From NCBI GenBank assembly GCA_024036415.1, contig JAMWET010003101.1, positions 93,501 through 157,500 on the forward strand: 64,000 nucleotides of DNA, written 5' to 3'. Under the pieces are notes generated by a model. It searched no databases, had not been told where the DNA came from, and was given only the letters and a program-made list of their open reading frames with translations. Positions 57,094 through 64,000 of the stretch are shown here, piece by piece. The DNA comes from Prochilodus magdalenae (taxonomy: Eukaryota > Chordata > Actinopteri > Characiformes > Prochilodontidae). Every line of letters begins with the position of its first letter. Position 1 is the first letter of the stretch. The position numbers and the translations under genes are program-made.

Positions 57094-58688
57094 CAAACTG
57101 GATTCCAAAAAAGTTGGGACACTAAACAAATTGTGAATAAAAACTGAATGCAATGATGTGGAGGTGCCAACATCTAATATCTTATTTAGAATAGAACACA
57201 AATCACAGATCAAAAGTTTAAACTGAGAAAATGTATCATTTTATGGGAAAAATATGTTGTTTCAAAATTTCATGGCGTCAACAAATCCCAAAAAAGTTGG
57301 GACAAGTAGCAATAAGTGGATGGAAAAAGGAAATTGAGCATATAACGAACAGCTGGAAGACCAATTAACACTAATTAGGTCAATTGACAACATGATTGGG
57401 TATAAAAAGAGCTTCTCAGAGTGTCAGTGTCTCTCTGAAGCCAAGATGGTAAGAGGATCACCAATTCCACCATTGTTGCGCAGAAAGATAGTGCAGCAAT
57501 ACCAGAATGGTGTTACCCAGCGTAAAATAGCAAAGACTTTTAAGTTATCATCATCAACCGTACATAACATCATCAAAAGATTCAGAGAATCTGGAACAAT
57601 CGCTGTGCGTAAGGGTCAAGGCTGTAAAACTCTACTGGATGCTCGTGATCTCCGGGCCCTTAAATGTCACTGCACCTCAAACAGGAATGCCACTGTCAAG
57701 GAAATAACAGAATGGGCTCAGGAATACTTCCAGAAAGCATTGTCAGTGAACACAGTCCACCGTGCCATCCGCCGTTGCCAGCTGAAACTCTACAGTGCAA
57801 AAAGGAAGCCATTTCTAAGCAAGCTCCACAAGCTCAGACGTTTGCACTGGGCCAGGGGTCTTTTAAAATGGAGTGTGGCAAAATGGAAGACTGTTCTGTG
57901 GTCAGATGAGTCACGATTTGAAGTTCTTTATGGAACACTGGGACGCCATGTCATCCGGACCAGAGAGGACAAGGATAACCCAAGTTCTTATCAGCGCTCC
58001 GTTCAGAAGCCTGCATCACTGATGGTATGGGGTTGCATGAGTGCTTGTGGCATGGGCAGCTTGCATGTCTGGAAAGGCACCATTAATGCAGAGAACTATG
58101 TTCAGGTTCTAGAACAACATATGCTCCCATCTAGACGTCATCTCTTTCAGGGAAGACCCTGCATTTTTCAACAAGATAATGCCAGACCACATTCTGCAGC
58201 AATCACAACATCATGGCTACGTAGGAGAAGGATCCGGGTACTGAAATGGCCAGCCTGCAGTCCAGATCTTTCACCTATAGAGAACATTTGGCGCATCATA
58301 AAGAGGAAGGTGCGACGAAGAAGGCCCAAGACGATTGAACAGTTAGAGGCCTGTATTAGACATGAATGGGAGAGCATTCCTATTTCTAAACTTGAGAAAC
58401 TGGTCTCCACTGTCCCCAGACGTCTGTTGAGTGTTGTAAGAAGAAGGGGGGATGCCACACAGAGGTATAAATGGCCTTGTCCCAACTTTTTGGGGATTTG
58501 TTGACGCCATGAAATTTTGAAACAACACATTTTTCCCATAAAATGATACATTCTCTCAGTTTAAACTTTTGATCTGTGATTTGTGTTCTATTCTGAATAA
58601 AATATTAGATGTTGGCACCTCCACATCATTGCATTCAGTTTTTATTCACAATTTGTTTAGTGTCCCAACTTTTGTGGAATCCGGTTTG
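57094..58688 (+). mobile_element. Complete Tc1-like DNA transposon with IR/DR ends (family T1)
   Basis: 1595 bp flanked by TA (57092-57093, 58689-58690). The terminal inverted repeats are about 211 bp each (57094-57304 and 58478-58688) and differ at only about eight positions. Each carries two copies of a direct repeat, CCAAAAAAGTTGGGACA: outer at 57105-57121, inner at 57288-57304, with matching complements at 58478-58493 and 58661-58677. This IR/DR layout is known from Sleeping Beauty-type elements, where each repeat is a transposase binding site. The interior holds one uninterrupted transposase gene. Confidence 0.95.
57446..58504 (+). CDS. Tc1-like transposase, apparently intact (DD34E)
   Basis: 352 residues from ATG 57446 (MVRGSPIPP), preferred because it follows a purine at -3 and gives the family length. 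The frame is also open upstream to 57392, adding 18 residues. Domains: a paired-type helix-turn-helix at about 10-118, with SSSTVHNIIKRFRESG at 35-50 and TVHRAIRRCQLKLYSAKRKP as the second half. The catalytic core has D154 (WSDESRF), D244 (QQDNARPH) and E279 (SPIENIW), exactly 34 residues between the last two. It cuts the element at the TIR ends and pastes it at TA. The C-terminus reads into the right TIR. No stop or frameshift is visible. Activity is inferred, not shown. Confidence 0.93.
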   Translation: MVRGSPIPPLLRRKIVQQYQNGVTQRKIAKTFKLSSSTVHNIIKRFRESGTIAVRKGQGCKTLLDARDLRALKCHCTSNRNATVKEITEWAQEYFQKALSVNTVHRAIRRCQLKLYSAKRKPFLSKLHKLRRLHWARGLLKWSVAKWKTVLWSDESRFEVLYGTLGRHVIRTREDKDNPSSYQRSVQKPASLMVWGCMSACGMGSLHVWKGTINAENYVQVLEQHMLPSRRHLFQGRPCIFQQDNARPHSAAITTSWLRRRRIRVLKWPACSPDLSPIENIWRIIKRKVRRRRPKTIEQLEACIRHEWESIPISKLEKLVSTVPRRLLSVVRRRGDATQRYKWPCPNFLGIC

Positions 58689-58690
58689 TA

Positions 58691-58722
58691 CATGTTTTTC
58701 TTTGGACAGCGACGACATATTA
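58691..58722 (+). mobile_element. M-family MITE, copy 8, right end
   Basis: CATGTTTTTCTTTGGACAGC then GACGACATAT completes the MITE begun at 56866. Confidence 0.85.
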
Positions 58723-59390
58723 AAGTCAGCTTTAATTGGCTCCTAGATCATTGTTCCGTATTTCCTCCCGGCTTTGTAGCCAGCTGGCCTTGTTTGCCAG
58801 CACATCCAGAAAGAGGCGTATTGTGGTCTTCTGTTATTCTTCTCAGCGAAACCCTGGATGAAGTAGTTGTTTTGTACTCTCGGAGTTGACTTGGGTTTAG
58901 CTTCTTCCCCCACATGAAGCAACGTGGTCTGACTTTTTGGCCATTTCAGACGTTTGTCTACATTTGCTGTCTGGTTAGAATAAGCAGGCGATATATCAGC
59001 TGATAAGCACAGCGGTGTGGCGTATAGCAAACTGCCGTTGTTTATGATGTACTAAGTAACACTGGTAATCCACACGACGGTCTGTGAATACAATACCAAA
59101 GCCAGAGACCCCCTATATGTCACAGACCCCTGGGGTCTACTGTTACGGACATACAGTATATTAAGCAACATTGAAGTAGCAGTATTCTGTACATAGTAGT
59201 TAGCTTTACTGTGTGCTGAGGCAAAAACAACAAACAGGATGCAAGACTAACCACCTGGTGATACTTAGGTCCCTAACACTGAGACACAAAAGTACAAGCC
59301 TCCCTGTGTACCTCCTTATGACCACTCACTGTAAATGTGTGAGCCATCCAAAAACCCAGGTATAAATCTGGCAGAAAGGCTTTTCCTTGG
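58723..59390. other. Unassigned intergenic sequence
   Basis: No recognised gene or repeat. Confidence 0.5.
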
Positions 59391-59394
59391 AGAC

Positions 59395-59620
59395 TGTTTC
59401 ACCTCACAGACCCTCCATGTGTCCCTCCACCATAAATGGATTGAAAACGTAGGCAATAATAATAAAACCATGTCTCAGACTTCAGATAAAGCATTTGTAA
59501 CTTCCTGTGATAAAGCTTTTAGGGGCTTTATACTCTTCAGACGTCTGGTTACCATCACCACCATTGTGATCAATACTGACAATACTGACTGTTTCTCTAC
59601 AACTGGGCATTTCAACCCAC
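59395..59620 (+). repeat. Dispersed repeat R3, copy b
   Basis: Counterpart of 53735-53960 in the same orientation. Confidence 0.65.
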
Positions 59621-59834
59621 TTTGAAGCTTTAAGCCATTTAATTAGGCAGAAATTCTTGGAAAGTGGTTGAAATTGAAAGTAATTTGTTTAAATTAAAAT
59701 GGCTCGTTTTAATTAGTGGCATAGGAGCTCTAAAATTAGAATATTGGCTTGGTATTGGTAACGGCCAAATCAGCATTGGAAAAGAGATTTATTGTGCCAG
59801 CAAATGGAGTTCAATCACATAATCCTACTATCTC

Positions 59835-59930
59835 TACTTGTAACTTTACAGGTGAACACATACTTCACTTTCTGAATGTAAGTCAATAGAACCAGGTTAT
59901 TTTCCAAGCAACCTTGGGCAACTTAAATAT
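59835..59930 (-). mobile_element. M-family MITE, degenerate fragment
   Basis: TAAGTCAATAGAACCAGGTT then TTTCCAAGCAACCTTGGGC matches the MITE body. Confidence 0.55.
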
Positions 59931-61868
59931 GTGCTCCATCCTAGGAACAAGAACCTGCAATCCAGTCATATGTGGTCAAAAAACGAGGGGATCAGCCACC
60001 TTTACACACATGCTAATTTCTACTAGCGTCCCATTGATATTACAGTAGAGTGGTAGCCCAAAGCTGACACCATGCATGACCTGCCTGAATATTTTTTGCC
60101 TGTTCCAGATACAACACAGACGTGAAGGTTCTATAAGACAGTCCATGTTTATTTGAAGCTTGTGAGAGACATGTTAGCGTATTTAGCAGTACCTGTAGCG
60201 TATTTAGCAGTACCTGTAGCAGTTTCACAGTGATTCTAAATTGGGCTACTGCCACTGTTTCGCATTTCTACCATCCCATTGATTGGGCTGCCACTCAATA
60301 GCCTACAAGGTGATGTGTACCCAAACTTTTGACAGGCCGTGTTTCCATCCATTGCAGGCCATTCCATCACCTCAGGCAAGACATCAACTACAGAGAAAAC
60401 CAGCATCCGTAATTAGCCGTTCCGTGCCTCTGCTGGAAGAGACTAACGTTTGTTCTTTACCGTACTTAACTTTGAGGCACGGCCAAATTAAGGACAGATG
60501 AGCTCATGCTTACGATATCCCGCCTTCCTGCCTGGAAGCTTCTCTCTCTCTCCTCAGCGTTTCATCATGGGCAACCCCATGTTGTCATCGCCACCACCTT
60601 CTCTTTACCTGCCTCACCTGTAATTACCCTTTTAGAAAGCCTTGTAAGGAGAGCGGCCTAATGGACAGAAAATGAGAGAGAGAGAGGACGAGGGAATTAG
60701 CCTGGACGGCATGATTTATTGTCAGGCCTGCACTTTGCCTGCGCTGTGTAAGGTTATGTTTATGCTTGTAGACGAGGGAGAACACCGAGGCCTTTGTGTG
60801 AAGGCCAGACTTTACAGGCCAGTTGTTATTTTTTCAGCTGGTTTCTTCAGGACACGGACGCTGTTAAATAACAGCACATAGCCTGAAGAGTCGATACGTC
60901 TTGGAAGAGAGACTGTAACACATTCTTTGTAATCAAAGTTCAGGATGTGGCAGGATATTCAGGTCTTTATTACGCAACTGTGTTTGTGATGCTGTGGAGG
61001 TAGCTGTGCCGTCCTTTCAGGTTCTGGGGAAATAATATCTTGCTGCAAATGTGCTGGGATTGTTGTGGGGGTCCGTAATCCAGCCGGCAAGCATTCACAA
61101 GCCACTTTTAGCCTGTGTCCGCGCAGCTAGGCCTCGGAATAAGAGGTTATGTCATGTATGTGCTCTTTTAGGGTCTTCCAGAGAACAATAGACCAGACCA
61201 TATTGGGACTGTAGACTGTGGTCTATTCAGTGGCACCTGCATGACTTGTGTCGTCACCTGACTGTTTATCTTAAGGGACTTCCTCCATGTCCCCTATGTC
61301 TCTCTCTCTCTTTCTCTCTATCGTTCCCTCTTATTCACACTTTGTTATCTCAATAATCAGACGCCTGTCTGGCTCAGCATTCAGCAGTGTCGGTGGCCAC
61401 TTGCCAAAAGTGTTTCTTTCAGAAGCATCCCCGGTAGGTGCGTCACTGAAGACTAAAGCACATAACAGAACCGGTTTTATGAAAGAAGGAACAGGCTGCA
61501 GTTTTGGTCACGTCTGATTGTCTGCGGCACGTAGTGTCCATCTAAAAAGGTCCATTCATTAAAAACAGAGGTGACTCAAAGCCTGACGCCTGCACTGCTG
61601 CTGGGGGCCGGAGTTTATACTGATGTCGAACAGATTATCTCAGTGAGTTCTTTGATAGCAAGATGGAAGAACGATGCTCGAATCAGGTTTTTCATCCTAA
61701 CACAGTGGTAACGTTTAGATAAGCTGTGTATACAGTTGTACAGACCTACATGCGTTCCAGGCCGTAGTGGTTATACTTGTTTTAACCGACAAGGGCCTTT
61801 GTGTCTGCAGAGCTCAGAGTTTGGCTGTAAATTTTTTGTTTGGTCAAAGAGGTTAACAGAACCTATCA
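59931..61868. other. Unassigned intergenic sequence
   Basis: No gene. A 23-base unit, GCGTATTTAGCAGTACCTGTA plus flank, is doubled at 60177-60222. The segment 60520-60900 is repeat-free and may be a conserved non-coding element (see findings). Confidence 0.45.
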
Positions 61869-61872
61869 ACTA

Positions 61873-62478
61873 TAGTCTTCGTCAAGAGAATTGTTGCACC
61901 CTGACTCCAGGTCTTCTGGACACGTGACAACAAACCCTTCATCTTGGTGCTGACCATAGTGACTCCACACTCAGTCCACCAAGACAACAGCAGGACTCAT
62001 CACTGAAGATGACCCACTGTGATTCTAAGTCCCTCCATGACAGTCGATTTGGTTGCAACGGTCTGTGTGCATGTAGTCCTGCGTCGTGCTGCTTCTGCCA
62101 ATGGTGCTGGCACTAACAGGATGACCCATGGAGGGCATCACTGACTGTGTGCCATGATTAGTGATGCCCTCCATGGGTCATCCTGTTAGTGCCAGCACCA
62201 TTGGCAGAGGCAGCACTCCATGACAGTCGATTTGATAGTGGTTGCAACGGCCTGTGTGCATGTAGTCCTGCGTCGGCCTCTGCCAATGGTGCTGGCACTA
62301 ACAGGATGACCCATGGAGGGCATCACTGCTCAGTGACTGTGTGCCATGATTCGCAATCATTCGCATGTCTCATGTCTCATGTCTCATGATGTCACCCACT
62401 AAGTTTCATTCCTGTTGGTTGATTCTTTCTAGGTGCAGCTTTTTATTTTTTATTTTTTTATTTTTTTGAGGATGAGTG
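61873..62478 (-). mobile_element. Tc1-like element, family T3, rearranged reverse copy
   Basis: Ends near GTCTTCGTCAAGAGAATTG and GAGGATGAGTGTA. The interior carries a 48-base segment three times, in direct, inverted and direct order (62094-62141, 62161-62208, 62279-62326). The transposase frame is destroyed. Confidence 0.78.
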
Positions 62479-62569
62479 TATTTCTGCATATTTTCTATTT
62501 TTATGTCACATGGAATTATTTAATTAGCTCATTCTCATAGGTGCCCAGGGGGTGCCTGATACCGCTTCT

Positions 62570-63535
62570 ATCAAAAGAAATTCCCGAAGAGACAAGAAAG
62601 AAATATATGAGTTATAAAACCATTCCTAAGGCCGGGACTCCAAAAAACCACAGTGACAGAGATTAACCCCAAACAGAGAAAAGAGAGGAATCTTCTGAGA
62701 TGTGTGAAGACCAGAGTGACGACTCATCCAGGAAGTCAAGAAACAGCCCATTTGAACATCGAAGGAACTGCAGGCCTTGCTCATTTTAGATAAGGTCAGT
62801 TTTCATGTTTCCACTATTAGAAGGAGACTGGGCAAAAAATGGTATCCATGAGAGAGCTGCAAGGTGGAAACCACTGCTGACCAAAAAACATAAAGACTCA
62901 CATGTTTTAAAAAAGCCCACCCTAATGGCTCCCAAGACATTTGGAGTAATGTTCTGTGGTCTAATGGACGGTTTCAGGGGACAGGGGTCCAACATTAACT
63001 AACATTCCACACTAAACCATCATGCCAGCAGTGAAACATGGTGGTGGTAGTGTGACAAGGTGGGAATGCTGTGCTGCGTCATGCCTTTATTGACAGAACC
63101 ATGAATTCTGCTCTCGACCAGAAAAACTGCAGGAGAGCGTCTGCCAATCGGTCCCTGACCTGAAGCTCAAGCCGAAGTCAAGACAGCTATCTGAAGCATA
63201 AGAGCTTGTCCACCTCTGAATGGCTTGAAAGAATCAAAATCGTGTTGGAGTGGCCGGGTCAAAGTGTGTTCAGGGCAGTTGATCTTCAAAAACTCTCCAG
63301 TGTTGGTTGATGTGAAGTAGTGATGTCCACATAGGAAGCTTTTGGTTGGAGCTGTTGCTGCAAAAGGTGGCAAAACCAGTCAAGTTTAGGGGGCAGTTAC
63401 TTTACAGACTTTCCACCTGGGTAATGTAGAGGGCCCAAAACTTTTTCCTTCAAGTAAATGAAATGGTAATTTAAAAACTGTGCTTTGTGTTTTCTCATGT
63501 TCTCCATGTCTTCCATTAAATGAGGACCCAGTACC
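62570..63535 (+). pseudogene. Decayed Tc1-like transposon (family T6)
   Basis: The order of motifs matches a Tc1-like element recalled from many fish: ACTCATCCAGGAAGTCAAG, GAACTGCAGGCC, AGACTGGGCAAAAAATGG, CTAATGGCTCCCAAGACATT, ATGCCAGCAGTGAAACATGG, ACCATGAATTCTGCTCTCGA, TTAGGGGGCAGTTACTTT. The translated catalytic region reads LWSNGRF, so the first Asp is lost, and a deletion joins GTGTGA to CAAGG. Inactive. Confidence 0.82.
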
Positions 63536-63537
63536 AT

Positions 63538-63612
63538 CATCCATGAATTCAATCATTCATTTATTCATTCAGTCATTAATTCAGTCATTCATTTATTTAT
63601 TCATTTACCATC
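63538..63612 (+). repeat. (ATTC)n-like degenerate microsatellite
   Basis: Repeated ATTCATTT, ATTCATTC and CAGTCATT words. Confidence 0.85.
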
Positions 63613-63696
63613 TTGCATCAAAAGCAGCAGGAACGTTCAACACTAACCCTCATGCGTGATCCCTCGTGAATGTAATGACTGTCATAGCTACTGTTG

Positions 63697-63871
63697 CATA
63701 TCGTCACTGTCCCATGAAAAACATGAATCTCCACTTTTGTCCATTTTTACTTTTATGCATCATTTGAACACATCACCTGCTGTTTACACTGAGTTAAAAT
63801 CTCATGATGAATGGACCAACAGAAATGGCCCAAGACTGTTAGGAAAGATGTCTGGTTCCATTGACTTACAT
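63697..63871 (+). mobile_element. M-family MITE, copy 9, truncated
   Basis: Starts ATATCGTCACTGTCCCATG, runs through CATCATTTGAACACATCACC and GTCTGGTTCCATTGACTTAC, then breaks off into a T6 fragment. Confidence 0.82.
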
Positions 63872-64000
63872 TCATGCCAGCAGTGAAACATGGTGGTGGT
63901 AGTGTGACAAGGTGGGAATGCTGTGCTGCGTCATGCCTTTATTGACAGAACCATGAATTCTGCTCTCGACCAGAAAAACTGCAGGAGAGCGTCTGCCGAT
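63872..64000 (+). mobile_element. T6-family fragment, duplicate of 63020-63145
   Basis: 126 bases identical to 63020-63145, including that copy's private deletion joint, then cut by the window edge. Confidence 0.88.

Overview
The window is vertebrate nuclear DNA, most probably from a teleost fish. The evidence is one spliced vertebrate gene with GT-AG introns and a repeat content typical of fish: an L2-clade LINE with its usual 3' end, many Tc1-like DNA transposons, hAT-like and other MITEs, tRNA-derived SINEs, and dense microsatellites. The genus cannot be settled from sequence alone.

The only protein-coding host gene I can support is net1, a RhoA-type guanine nucleotide exchange factor, on the + strand at the left end. 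Nine coding exons (270-5929) join without a frame break into a 550-residue protein of the short NET1A type: a DH domain, a PH domain, a serine-rich tail and a C-terminal PDZ ligand. A long 3' UTR follows, with three poly(A) signal candidates, the last at 7297.

The remaining 56 kb looks like a gene-poor, transposon-rich flank. At 7.3-21 kb there are decayed Tc1 remnants, two purine-rich or ACC-rich tandem arrays, a 5'-truncated L2 LINE with an uninterrupted reverse transcriptase frame (12645-14948), and an inverted pair of deleted Tc1 elements. At 21.8-23.06 kb there is a 15-bp minisatellite that is open in several frames. At 24.5-25.7 kb a GA tract faces a CT tract. At 26.2-28.3 kb there is a dimeric satellite of about 294 bp. 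At 29.7-36.3 kb there are SINEs and MITE/Tc1 copies. At 37.3-39.4 kb there is a 50-bp satellite with a higher-order duplication that carries a hAT-like MITE. At 40-57 kb there are dispersed MITEs, Tc1 relics and a duplicated microsatellite block. At 57.1-58.7 kb there is a structurally complete Tc1-like transposon with an intact DD34E transposase, inserted in a MITE. At 61.9-64 kb there are rearranged Tc1 relics.

I found no new multi-gene system. The best candidates for follow-up are the complete Tc1-like element, the palindromic MITE family with at least nine copies, and the composite satellite arrays. Family assignments come from protein motifs and terminal structures visible here plus recalled knowledge of fish repeats; no database was searched.
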